Origin: CAYJFX01 sp964370315
GTDB lineage: Bacteria > Spirochaetota > Spirochaetia > Treponematales > Treponemataceae
Direction: 5' to 3'
Length of the DNA stretch: 26,453 nt
NCBI GenBank assembly: GCA_964370315.1
Contig: CAYJIS010000022.1
Coordinates: 1-26,453, forward strand
Shown piece by piece: positions 8,135 through 15,971 of the stretch; positions within the stretch are counted from its first letter, which is position 1, and each line of letters opens with the position of its first letter. A program made the translations under genes and the position numbers. Under the pieces are notes generated by a model. That model saw nothing but the letters and a program-made list of their open reading frames with translations. It was not told where the DNA came from and made no database searches.

Positions 8135-9253
8135 CTACCCTTGATTATATGTATAAAAGGGCCTTTTTACAATACAAGCCTTTATTGGTTTTTCTCTTAT
8201 TATTACATCAAGTTCTTGTCCAATTTTTATATCAATACTTAAATCTTTTTTTGCCATTTCAATATCTAAGAGAACAAATGCTATCCCCTCTTTTAATAGA
8301 GGCGAAAAACAACCACTGGTAACATATCCAATATCAATGCCATTACATTGAATGCGATACCCCTCACGTGGAATTCCCTTGTCAATTAGTTTTATACAAA
8401 ATATTTTTCGTTTTGCTCCGTTTGCTTTAATATCTTTTAAAGTTGAGCTTGCCACATAATCCTTGTCTGAGTTAAATACCCAACCAAGACCCGCCTCTAT
8501 TGGATTAATGGTTTCACTTAGTTCGTGCCCATATAAAGAATAACATGCTTCAAGGCGAAGTGAATCCCTGCTCGCTAAGCCGCATGGTAAAATATTTTCT
8601 TCTTTTCCTTTTTCTAAAAGTGTATTCCAAATTTTAGCTGCAAGCTCATTATCACAATAGATTTCAAAACCAACTTCGCCAGTGTACCCCGTATTTGAAA
8701 TCATTACCCGTGATCCTTCAAAATCACAATATCCAAAAAAGAATCGTTCTGGCAATGTAAAAGAAGGAAAAACTTTTTGTAAAACACTATTAGACTTTGG
8801 TCCTTGTAAGTCTATCTTTGCCGTTGAATCTGATACATCTAAAAGTTCAACATCCATATCTTTTGAATGTTTTAATAGCCATTCAAAATCTGCATTTCGA
8901 CGAGATGCATTTACCACAAGATAATAATCTTGTTCTGAGTTTTGAAAAATAAAAAGGTCATCAATTACTCCCCCATGTTCATTACAAAGCATAGTGTACA
9001 TGCCCTTGTTATTTTCTAATTTAGAAAGTGATGTTGGAATAAGTTTTTCTAAAACCAATGTACTGTCTTTTCCCTTAAGTGTAAACTCACCCATGTGGGA
9101 AATATCGAAAATTCCACAAGTGTTTCGAACCGCAAGATGCTCATCGAGAGCTGAAGTGTATTGAACGGGAAGTGCCCAGCCAGAAAAGTCAACTATTTTT
9201 GCATTAAGATTTTTATGACAATCATAAAGAGATGTTTTTTTTAGGTTATCCAT
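8135..9253 (-). CDS. gcvT: Glycine cleavage system T protein (aminomethyltransferase)
   Basis: 372 residues. It moves the methylene group from aminomethyl-lipoyl GcvH to tetrahydrofolate and releases ammonia. Family blocks: LKKTSLYDCH at the N-terminus, VDFSGWALPVQY (21-32), GGVIDD with the catalytic Asp (about 98), VVNASRRNADFEWL, GYTGEVGFEIYC, and SRDSLRLEACYSLYG. The ATG fits the family start. It has no Shine-Dalgarno sequence: the preceding bases are an extended -10 box (TGTTATAAT) and then only GATTT, which suggests a leaderless mRNA. It is the first gene of the glycine cleavage operon. No glycine riboswitch fits in the 45-base gap upstream. Confidence 0.95.
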   Translation of the reverse strand: MDNLKKTSLYDCHKNLNAKIVDFSGWALPVQYTSALDEHLAVRNTCGIFDISHMGEFTLKGKDSTLVLEKLIPTSLSKLENNKGMYTMLCNEHGGVIDDLFIFQNSEQDYYLVVNASRRNADFEWLLKHSKDMDVELLDVSDSTAKIDLQGPKSNSVLQKVFPSFTLPERFFFGYCDFEGSRVMISNTGYTGEVGFEIYCDNELAAKIWNTLLEKGKEENILPCGLASRDSLRLEACYSLYGHELSETINPIEAGLGWVFNSDKDYVASSTLKDIKANGAKRKIFCIKLIDKGIPREGYRIQCNGIDIGYVTSGCFSPLLKEGIAFVLLDIEMAKKDLSIDIKIGQELDVIIREKPIKACIVKRPFYTYNQG

Positions 9254-9258
9254 AAATC

Positions 9259-9287
9259 ATTATAACACGACTTTGATAGAATGGTAA
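9259..9287 (-). promoter_or_regulatory. Promoter of the gcv operon
   Basis: On the minus strand, an extended -10 box (TG-T-TATAAT, hexamer 9259-9264) has TTACCA as -35 (9282-9287) at 17-bp spacing. The hexamer ends only 5 bases before the gcvT ATG, so transcription should start at or next to the A of the start codon. Confidence 0.6.
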
Positions 9288-9298
9288 AGAGTTTTTAT

Positions 9299-9610
9299 TT
9301 AATCGAAATCTAAAAACTTTGCATCGACTATAGTTTTTTGAATTAATATATTGCGATAATCATCACTAATAAATTTTTCTTCTTTTATTCTTGCTCTAAC
9401 CTTCACCCTCAAGTGTTGGTATTGAACAAATTCATCAAATAAGGATTCATCAATGTAATACACATCTCCATCATCTGTTTCAAGAATAAGACTTGGAAAC
9501 AGTGAGGTACCAACTAAGCGAACTACCCCTTCTATGTCTTTTTGTGGCATAAACCACATTGCCATAAAAATGAAAACAACAACATGAGTTATTTTTGGTA
9601 TATTTTTCAT
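9299..9610 (-). CDS. Small exported OB-fold-like protein of unknown function
   Basis: 103 residues. The N-terminus has basic residues followed by a hydrophobic segment (about 8-21), either a signal peptide or a membrane anchor. The remainder is predicted all-beta: EGVVRLVGTSLFPSLILE, a turn DDGDVYYID, then HLRVKVRARI, an order that resembles a small OB-fold. No named family is recognised. Its ATG overlaps the stop of the upstream metallopeptidase gene by four bases (ATGA) and only a weak AGAG precedes it, so translation is probably coupled. It therefore probably works with, or modulates, that lipoprotein; this is inference from context. Confidence 0.7.
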   Translation of the reverse strand: MKNIPKITHVVVFIFMAMWFMPQKDIEGVVRLVGTSLFPSLILETDDGDVYYIDESLFDEFVQYQHLRVKVRARIKEEKFISDDYRNILIQKTIVDAKFLDFD

Positions 9611-11250
9611 TGCTCTAAAGCCTCAATATCAAAGGAACTTTGCGGTATGTGAATAATATTATATCCTCCATCGTCGTACAGTGGCACAAAGTCTTGTAGT
9701 GCACTTCGAGCCGATGGAGCCTTTGATGCAGGAATGGATACTCTTATTGTTGCTGAATCTGTTGCCGTTTTTTGATTATTCATTGTTAGATGAACAGTTT
9801 TACCACCCTTAGTAAAGGAATCTTGTACAATATCAATATTATTTATAGTAACTTCACTTTCTGTAAGTATTACGCTTCCAACATTAAGAAGCGCGCTAGC
9901 ACCATAATTTTTGTTAATTTTTGACGTTAAATTAAAGGAGTTTCCAACATTTTGGCTCACTATTGCGTTTTTATACCCCGTTGTGTAATTTTCATTTGCT
10001 TCATACCATGCAAATACAACCTCCTCCCATGATGATAGAGAATTCAAATAGGAGGAGTTACTTGCTTTTACAGCATCTTCTATAGCTCTATAGTTTCCAT
10101 ATTGTGACCGTGCAATATCTTCAATTATTTGTTCCCCGCCATGTAAATAAAGCCAGTACATAAAAAGAGAGGCCGTAGAATAATTTGATAGCACGTCATC
10201 AGCATCATTCCAAAAGTAAAAATTATTACCCCTTGTAATGTACTCGTGCGAATATCCATTATACACATTTAAACGATTAGCAGACATAGCTTTAGCATAA
10301 ATAATCTCGGTAGACTCAGATAAGGCTTCATTTAACCATAAGTCACTTCTTTTTCCCGTTGAAAGAGTAACGCTTGTGTTTATTAAGTGCTGAAACTCGT
10401 GAATAAGAGTTGTATAAATATTATATCGACTTCCAGATATATTACCTTCAACATATAAAATTTCTGCATCATTACTTTCTGAATACTGTGGATATAAATC
10501 AACTGGGTTAAAAAAACCTGCAACATACCCACCTGAAACAAAGTCTTTGTTTATATCATATAATAATAAGATTACTTTATTGTTATTATCTAAATCTGAA
10601 TGTGTTCCGTAAATAGCAATAAGTGTGGGATATATCTTATCAAACTCATCCATCAAATATTGCATATCAGTATCTGACATGCTTGAGCCTTGTTTCGCAT
10701 AAATGGCAAGATACTCAGAAACACCAACAAGTTCTGCTTGCACAGTTACCGCTACATCATTCATGTTACTATCAAATTGAAGCGCATTGAAAGATTCATT
10801 GATATTATGGCTTATCAATACTATTGATATAATATTGGAAGCAGCATCATATACTACGGTAAAATCATAATATGCGCTGGCTACTTTATAATCTAATACA
10901 GAATCGAGGGCTTTTCTTAAAGCGTGAAAATCTTCACTAGAAATCTCTTGTACACCACCTACAATTGAAAAGTTACCCTTGCCTTCTTGAATAACCGAAT
11001 TTTCGCCAAATGTAGTATTAAATTCTGCAAGTATTAGATCTTCATTCGTATTCCAAAAAGATTCCCAGCCAAAATCATTTTGAGTCGATAACAATTCATC
11101 CTTGTGGTTAACAAAAACTATGTTTTCAACATTATAGACAAGTGGGGTTTCTGATTGCGTAAATGTTTCTATCTCTAATGTAATTAACGGCAGGTTGCAT
11201 GCAGAAAAAAGGAAAAGACACATGCTAATAAATATACTAAAGCGTTTCAT
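9607..11250 (-). CDS. M30-like (hyicolysin-type) zinc metallopeptidase lipoprotein
   Basis: 547 residues. A lipoprotein signal ends in LFSAC (Cys18), so the enzyme should be anchored to a membrane on the outside of the cytoplasm. The zinc site is HEFQH (284-288), followed about 20 residues later by LWLNEALSE, whose Glu308 is the likely third ligand; this HExxH plus downstream NEALSE pattern is that of the M30 family. Residues 30-190 precede the catalytic part and look like a pro- or binding region; 400-547 is beta-rich. The start has GAGGGG 9 bases upstream and a near-consensus promoter. It is cotranscribed with the small OB-fold-like protein. The substrate is unknown; an external protein or peptide is likely. 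Another gluzincin family is possible. Confidence 0.75.
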   Translation of the reverse strand: MKRFSIFISMCLFLFSACNLPLITLEIETFTQSETPLVYNVENIVFVNHKDELLSTQNDFGWESFWNTNEDLILAEFNTTFGENSVIQEGKGNFSIVGGVQEISSEDFHALRKALDSVLDYKVASAYYDFTVVYDAASNIISIVLISHNINESFNALQFDSNMNDVAVTVQAELVGVSEYLAIYAKQGSSMSDTDMQYLMDEFDKIYPTLIAIYGTHSDLDNNNKVILLLYDINKDFVSGGYVAGFFNPVDLYPQYSESNDAEILYVEGNISGSRYNIYTTLIHEFQHLINTSVTLSTGKRSDLWLNEALSESTEIIYAKAMSANRLNVYNGYSHEYITRGNNFYFWNDADDVLSNYSTASLFMYWLYLHGGEQIIEDIARSQYGNYRAIEDAVKASNSSYLNSLSSWEEVVFAWYEANENYTTGYKNAIVSQNVGNSFNLTSKINKNYGASALLNVGSVILTESEVTINNIDIVQDSFTKGGKTVHLTMNNQKTATDSATIRVSIPASKAPSARSALQDFVPLYDDGGYNIIHIPQSSFDIEALEQ

Positions 11251-11287
11251 CTAACTACCCCTCGTTGTTACTAAACTATGAGGCCTC

Positions 11288-11316
11288 AGTATATCACTTA
11301 GCAAACCTCGTGTCTA
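11288..11316 (-). promoter_or_regulatory. Promoter of the metallopeptidase operon
   Basis: TAGACA (11311-11316) and TATACT (11288-11293) are separated by exactly 17 bp on the minus strand; each is one base from consensus. Transcription would start near 11281, giving a leader of about 30 bases that includes the Shine-Dalgarno sequence. Confidence 0.7.
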
Positions 11317-11344
11317 TGATAAAACAACCCAACAGCTGATAAAG

Positions 11345-12853
11345 TTACAATATTGGTGAAAAGAGACGACAAAAGCCCCACCATGCACGCTGAACAAAAT
11401 TTCGTTTTTTAAACCAGTCTAAGGTGTGCTCTTCGCATACAGCTTGATCTTCAAGAAATATAGATTCATGTTTTTTAGAAAACACCTCATCATAAAAAAA
11501 TATATTTGTTTCAAAGTGCAAGTCAAAACTTCTCGAATCAATATTGCAAGATCCAATTGTTAAAAGCTTTCCATCAATAATAATAACTTTAGAATGTATA
11601 AAGCCAGGATACTTATAAAACGTAACCCCCATGGGTATTAAATCCCTCATAAAATCAAAAGCTGCAGCGCGTACATAAAACTTATCCCATCGCCCTGGAA
11701 CCATTATTCTTACATCAATTCCAGATAAGGCAGCAATTTTTAGTGCTGAAAAAAATGAATCATCAGGAGTAAAATAGGGAGTTTGTATGTACACTTTTTT
11801 CTTTGCACTCATTATCATAGTTAACATTGCGTCTTTTATTTCAGTTCTCTTTTGATTGTCAGGCCCAGACGAAATAACTTGAGTAGGAATATGAGTATCA
11901 CCAGGAATATCGTTTTTTAGAGCATTGAGTATTCTCCTGTTCATAGCATTAATATCAGGAAAGGGAAGTTTGTTTGCTTTGATTAGTTTTAGCTGTGTTC
12001 TCTTTCCACTAGAAACTGCATACCAATCTACTAAAAATTGACTCAGATATTCATACACACAGCTACCGGTTAAACGCACATGTGTATCACGCCACAAGTA
12101 TCCTTTTTTTCCTTCATACTCATCGCCAACATTAAAGCCACCTGTATACGCAATCCTATTATCAATAATAACGGTTTTACGATGGTTTCGAAAGTTAATC
12201 GAAAATACATTTCCTCGCCTTATAGGAAAAAATGGAAGACTCACACCACCGGCAACATCAAGTGCCTTAAAAAAATTTCTGGATGCACGTATACATCCAA
12301 AATCATCGTATAATAGTTTTACCTCTACACCCTCACTAGCCTTTTTACAGAGCAGTGATAAAAATTCTTTACCTATTTTATCATTACGAATAATAAAGTA
12401 TTGAACAAAAATAGTATGTTGTGCTTTTTCGATATCTTCAAATAGGGATTTAAATTTATCCTTGCCCCATAAAAATATTTTTTCTGAGCTTGCAAATGTC
12501 ATTAATGCATTTCCATATCTCAAATTCATTTCAATAAGGGGTGCAAATTCATTTACCACGGGGTTAGGTAGTTTACCTGCTGTATCTTGAAAAAAATCGT
12601 GTTGTTTCTTTAATAGTGAAGATATTTCGCTTAAAACTTGCTTTTTTGCCAATTCCATTTTTCGTGTTTTGGTAAAAAAGTGACCACTAAAAATAACATA
12701 GAGGAGGGATCCTACAACCGGTAAAAGAATGAGTGTAAGTATCCATGCAAAACGACCTGCAGAACCTTTTCTTTCAAAGAAAAGAATAAATATAGCAAAG
12801 GCATAATTTAAAAAGCCTAACCACGGAAAAACACTATCAAACAGCTCTGCCAT
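11345..12853 (-). CDS. cls: Cardiolipin synthase (phospholipase D family)
   Basis: 502 residues, matching bacterial cardiolipin synthases. It joins two phosphatidylglycerols into cardiolipin and glycerol at the inner membrane. Two N-terminal membrane segments (about 8-27 and 34-56) precede two PLD domains, each with a complete HKD motif: HRKTVIID (224-231) and HSKVIIID (420-427), followed by TGGFN and GSCNID. The region QTPYFTPDD (357-365) is also typical. The ATG has GGAGG 9 bases upstream. It follows the PEGA-domain gene by 36 bases on the same strand and may be cotranscribed with it; no terminator was seen after it. Confidence 0.93.
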   Translation of the reverse strand: MAELFDSVFPWLGFLNYAFAIFILFFERKGSAGRFAWILTLILLPVVGSLLYVIFSGHFFTKTRKMELAKKQVLSEISSLLKKQHDFFQDTAGKLPNPVVNEFAPLIEMNLRYGNALMTFASSEKIFLWGKDKFKSLFEDIEKAQHTIFVQYFIIRNDKIGKEFLSLLCKKASEGVEVKLLYDDFGCIRASRNFFKALDVAGGVSLPFFPIRRGNVFSINFRNHRKTVIIDNRIAYTGGFNVGDEYEGKKGYLWRDTHVRLTGSCVYEYLSQFLVDWYAVSSGKRTQLKLIKANKLPFPDINAMNRRILNALKNDIPGDTHIPTQVISSGPDNQKRTEIKDAMLTMIMSAKKKVYIQTPYFTPDDSFFSALKIAALSGIDVRIMVPGRWDKFYVRAAAFDFMRDLIPMGVTFYKYPGFIHSKVIIIDGKLLTIGSCNIDSRSFDLHFETNIFFYDEVFSKKHESIFLEDQAVCEEHTLDWFKKRNFVQRAWWGFCRLFSPIL

Positions 12854-12889
12854 ACCCTCTTTCCTCCATGTATATGGAAATTACTAGCC

Positions 12890-14506
12890 TTATAATATCA
12901 AAATATTTAACCCAAACCTAACCGATAAATTATCTTCACCAATTTCATTGTAGCGATAATTAAAGCCTACAACAGGAGATACAGATGAACTAGGAATTAA
13001 AAACGAAACTTCTACACCTGTTTCAACCATGCCAAAAAGACTTGCACCATTAGATGAAAAAGGAGAGTATATAATTACCCATGTACCAGTAGAAAAGGCC
13101 CCATTTTGATACGTTGCTCCAAAAGCAGTTTTCATATGAGAAGTAAGATTTGCAAAAACACCTCTTTCTACACCTAAAACAACTTCTTCCGAAACTGAGA
13201 ATAAAACATCACCTAACTCATAACCACCAATTACACCAAAGCCTAAACCACTTTCAGAAAAGGTTGGTACAAGTGTTGGTAAATTAGAGTATGAATAGCG
13301 AAGAATCCCCCCAACATAAAACGGATAAATTGGAAAGGATGCCTTTACAGAAAAGCCACCAAACACTGGAACTTCTTCAGTTTTATTTGTTTCTAAACCT
13401 AAACGAAGTCCTACTTCTATCTCTTGTGAAGGGGTAAAGACAAAGGCCATTGCAAACGGAGTTGCATTAAAACCAGAATCGAGTGAAAAATCTGAAGTTC
13501 CAGTAACAGAAAAAAGCATAGTCCCTACTGGCATTAATCTCGCATTGGTTACGCCCATTGTGGTCCCGCTAGCAGAAGTACTAATAATTGGATAAAAAAT
13601 GGAAGTATCTAATGTTGTTTGTGCTGTTGCAATCAAAGCAGTATTTTCAACGTTTGCTGTAAAACTGTTTTCTTTTGCTTGCCAACCCTCTGCTGGTTGT
13701 GCTTCAATAGTTGCTCGATACACGCCTTCAGGATATACCGTGCCATCTGCTCTTTTTCCATTCCATACAATTGATTGGCTTTCACTGTCAAAGTTACGAA
13801 GACTTTGGGTATATACTTCATTACCCAATTCATCTACGATAGTAACTATAGCACTACCAGGTGCAGTTGCTCTAAATGAAAAGCGAACGCTACCTAAACT
13901 TCCTGGATTTAAAGGGTTAAAGCTTCTAGGGCTAGCCCCAAAAGAAACAATTTCAAAAAGAGATCTCGTTAAATTAAGTTCCACTTCTGTAAGCTTATTT
14001 TCATATACGCTAATTTTTTCAGATTCGGATTGCCAACCAAACTTTTTTACTTCAACATTATAGGTTCCTTGTGTTACTTCTATAACACCGGTATCTATCG
14101 AAGAGGCATCACTGAGCAATGAATCATTTACATATACATCACCATCTCGAACATTTGACTCAACTCTCAAAAAACCTGTAATTTCCTCTAATTCAAAGTA
14201 TAGAGTAGTTTTAGTTGTGGCGACAATTGTAACTGCTATAGATTCTTCTCTATAATTTTCTTTTACAACATCAACTCCGTATGTTCCTGGTATTAATTTT
14301 TCTAATTCTAATGGGGCTGTACCTTGATACACATTATTAATATAAATTGAAGCGCCACTTACGTTTGCTTTAATACTTAAAGCGGCAGAAAATGTATCTG
14401 TTTGAGTTTTTTCAACTACAATATCCACTGCTGAACTTTGAGCAGAGACACTTGCAAATCCGGTTATAAATATACATATGCTAATAAATAATAAGATTTT
14501 TTTCAT
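12890..14506 (-). CDS. PEGA-domain envelope protein with FlgD-like and barrel-like parts
   Basis: 538 residues. A signal peptide (1-22, ending SVSAQ) is followed by two PEGA domains (about 43-107 and 111-180; see GASIYINNVYQGTAPLEL and the PGTY turn). Next is a FlgD-type Ig domain (about 184-288; see VWNGKRADGTVYPEGVYRA). The C-terminal 300-538 consists of Gly- and aromatic-rich alternating strands, probably a membrane beta-barrel, ending RFGLNILIL. PEGA domains are thought to bind surface or peptidoglycan structures, so a role in the outer envelope is likely; the exact function is unknown. The ATG lacks a Shine-Dalgarno sequence and sits 6 bases after an extended -10 box (TGATATACT), suggesting a leaderless mRNA. 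It lies 21 bases after radC and upstream of cls. Confidence 0.75.
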   Translation of the reverse strand: MKKILLFISICIFITGFASVSAQSSAVDIVVEKTQTDTFSAALSIKANVSGASIYINNVYQGTAPLELEKLIPGTYGVDVVKENYREESIAVTIVATTKTTLYFELEEITGFLRVESNVRDGDVYVNDSLLSDASSIDTGVIEVTQGTYNVEVKKFGWQSESEKISVYENKLTEVELNLTRSLFEIVSFGASPRSFNPLNPGSLGSVRFSFRATAPGSAIVTIVDELGNEVYTQSLRNFDSESQSIVWNGKRADGTVYPEGVYRATIEAQPAEGWQAKENSFTANVENTALIATAQTTLDTSIFYPIISTSASGTTMGVTNARLMPVGTMLFSVTGTSDFSLDSGFNATPFAMAFVFTPSQEIEVGLRLGLETNKTEEVPVFGGFSVKASFPIYPFYVGGILRYSYSNLPTLVPTFSESGLGFGVIGGYELGDVLFSVSEEVVLGVERGVFANLTSHMKTAFGATYQNGAFSTGTWVIIYSPFSSNGASLFGMVETGVEVSFLIPSSSVSPVVGFNYRYNEIGEDNLSVRFGLNILIL

Positions 14507-14512
14507 GTATAT

Positions 14513-14521
14513 AGTATATCA
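14513..14521 (-). promoter_or_regulatory. Extended -10 box of the PEGA-domain gene
   Basis: TGATATACT on the minus strand lies between the radC stop and the PEGA gene ATG, ending 6 bases before the ATG. There is no convincing -35, which extended -10 promoters can lack. No Shine-Dalgarno sequence is present in the gap. Confidence 0.45.
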
Positions 14522-14527
14522 TGACTA

Positions 14528-15235
14528 CTATAAAAAAACCAGTCCATTTTCTGCAAAACTAAAGTAATCACCTGAACATAAAATAATGTGATCAAGCAAA
14601 TGTATTCCAAGTATTTTAGAAGCATCATATAATTGGTGTGTAACTTCTATATCATTTTCAGAAGGCTCGGTGTTTCCTGATGGATGATTATGAGCCAGTA
14701 TTATTGCAGCAGCTCTTTCTTTTATAGCCTCTGAAAATACTTCTCGAGGATGTATAATACACCGATTTAAAGTTCCAACACTAATGGTTCTAATATTCAG
14801 TACTTCATGAGCACCATTTAGGGTAATACATAAAAAATGCTCTTGTTTTTCTAACGTTGTGTGCTGTATAAAAGGAATAATGTCTACAGGGCTAAATATC
14901 TTAGTGCCTGGTCCCGAGTTAAGTCTTCTTCCCAATTCTAAAGCTGCACTTACTAGACAGGCCTTGCCTTGCCCTATTCCATCAATGAGCAATAGAGTTT
15001 TTAAAACGAGTTCTGTATCACATGTTTTAACTATGTGCAAGACTTTTGCAGCTAGTTTTCGTATGGGAAGTTTTTTTGTTCCACACCCAAGCAAAATCAT
15101 TAATAGCTCTTGGGTGCTTAAAAAATCAGCGCCATTTTTAATTAGTCTCTCTCTACAGTCGGGCTTATCTTTTTCTTTTAGTGCCAAATCAGAAAGAGAA
15201 TAATCTCTAACATCGAATCTATCATGAAAATCCAT
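14528..15235 (-). CDS. radC: RadC family JAB-domain protein
   Basis: 235 residues from the ATG at 15235. This start is preferred over an in-frame GTG two codons earlier (15241) because AGAGGTG, which includes that GTG, is well placed as its Shine-Dalgarno sequence. The N-terminal half has the helix-hairpin-helix-like block LLLIDGIGQGKACLVSAALELGRR; the C-terminal half has the JAB metal motif HNHPSG (182-187) with Asp195 downstream, and LDHIIL. Members were once linked to DNA repair but the biochemical role is unsettled; the motif fits a zinc-dependent hydrolase fold. It is divergent from the glucosaminidase lipoprotein gene and lies upstream of the PEGA-domain gene. Confidence 0.93.
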   Translation of the reverse strand: MDFHDRFDVRDYSLSDLALKEKDKPDCRERLIKNGADFLSTQELLMILLGCGTKKLPIRKLAAKVLHIVKTCDTELVLKTLLLIDGIGQGKACLVSAALELGRRLNSGPGTKIFSPVDIIPFIQHTTLEKQEHFLCITLNGAHEVLNIRTISVGTLNRCIIHPREVFSEAIKERAAAIILAHNHPSGNTEPSENDIEVTHQLYDASKILGIHLLDHIILCSGDYFSFAENGLVFL

Positions 15236-15297
15236 ATGCACCTCTATATATATTTTATCAATAGTTATAGTATTTTTTTAATATAATGTTGCTTGTA

Positions 15298-15326
15298 TTG
15301 CAATTTTTTAGAAAAAAAAGTATGAT
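15298..15326 (+). promoter_or_regulatory. Promoter of the glucosaminidase lipoprotein gene
   Basis: TTGCAA (15298-15303) and TATGAT (15321-15326) are 17 bp apart. The -10 ends 6 bases before the ATG at 15333, placing the transcription start on the A of the start codon. TTGCAA is its own reverse complement, so it could also contribute to radC transcription on the other strand. Confidence 0.6.
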
Positions 15327-15332
15327 TTAAGT

Positions 15333-15968
15333 ATGAATTGTAGTAAAAACGCGAATACGTTAGCTTTAAAAAAACGACATACTCTAAGTACAGCAATTGC
15401 ATGCGTGTTCATTTTGTTATTACTAAGCTCTTGTATTAGTAGGCCAGCAGGGGCTAGTTATTTTGATTTTAAGATGCCCTCAACCTCTATTATGGCAGAG
15501 GGAATTAAAAGCCAAAACTCATTAGTTCGTTTTTTTATGCAAGAAAACCCTTACGCAAACAGGGAAAAAGTTTTACGACTTGCGGCATTGTATATACAAG
15601 AATCAGAGTATGAAGGTGTAAACTCAGATATAGCTTTTGCGCAAATGTGTTTAGAAACAGGCTTTTTAACATTTGGCGGATTAGTTACTGAAGATATGAA
15701 TAATTTTTGTGGTTTGGGTGCAATCGATGAAACACAAAGAGGCAACGTTTTTGCAACAGAACAAGAAGGGGTAAGAGCTCACGTGCAACACTTAAAGGCC
15801 TATGGAAGTACTGAGCCTTTAAATATGCCCCTCGTAGACCCGAGATACAAATGGGTTAGCCCAAAAGGAAAGGCTCCCACTATTTATGGTTTAGCAGGAA
15901 CCTGGGCAAGCGATACTCAATATGGAATCAAACTAGAAGGTATTTTAAAAAGGATGGCATGGCTTTAA
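15333..15968 (+). CDS. Glucosaminidase-domain lipoprotein (Bax/FlgJ-like)
   Basis: 211 residues. A 34-residue lipoprotein signal with a long basic n-region ends in LLLSSC (Cys34). The rest is a GH73-type glucosaminidase domain: AFAQMCLETGF (101-111) with catalytic Glu108, NNFCGLGA, then EGVRAHVQHLKAYG, and an end block with GTWASD and YGIKLEGILKRM. It should cut peptidoglycan glycan chains between N-acetylglucosamine and N-acetylmuramic acid from a lipid anchor; the exact bond is not shown. No Shine-Dalgarno sequence precedes the ATG; the promoter -10 ends 6 bases away, so the mRNA is probably leaderless. It converges on the UMP kinase gene with a 3-base gap and no terminator. Confidence 0.85.
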   Translation: MNCSKNANTLALKKRHTLSTAIACVFILLLLSSCISRPAGASYFDFKMPSTSIMAEGIKSQNSLVRFFMQENPYANREKVLRLAALYIQESEYEGVNSDIAFAQMCLETGFLTFGGLVTEDMNNFCGLGAIDETQRGNVFATEQEGVRAHVQHLKAYGSTEPLNMPLVDPRYKWVSPKGKAPTIYGLAGTWASDTQYGIKLEGILKRMAWL

Positions 15969-15971
15969 TAC

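Noticed and set aside
9254..9298. Glycine riboswitch upstream of gcvT
   Set aside because: The gap is only 45 bases and shows a promoter, with no room for the aptamer; the gap before gcvPA (7654-7713) has no fitting structure either.
13599..14063. Open frame of 154 codons on the plus strand opposite the PEGA-domain gene
   Set aside because: It is antisense to a well-supported gene, has no Shine-Dalgarno sequence or family motif, and its composition mirrors the gene on the other strand.
14859..15203. Open frame of 114 codons on the plus strand opposite radC
   Set aside because: The minus-strand frame has all the RadC motifs; the plus-strand frame has none.
15236..15241. GTG start of radC two codons upstream
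   Set aside because: The GTG is part of the AGAGGTG Shine-Dalgarno sequence that serves the ATG at 15235.
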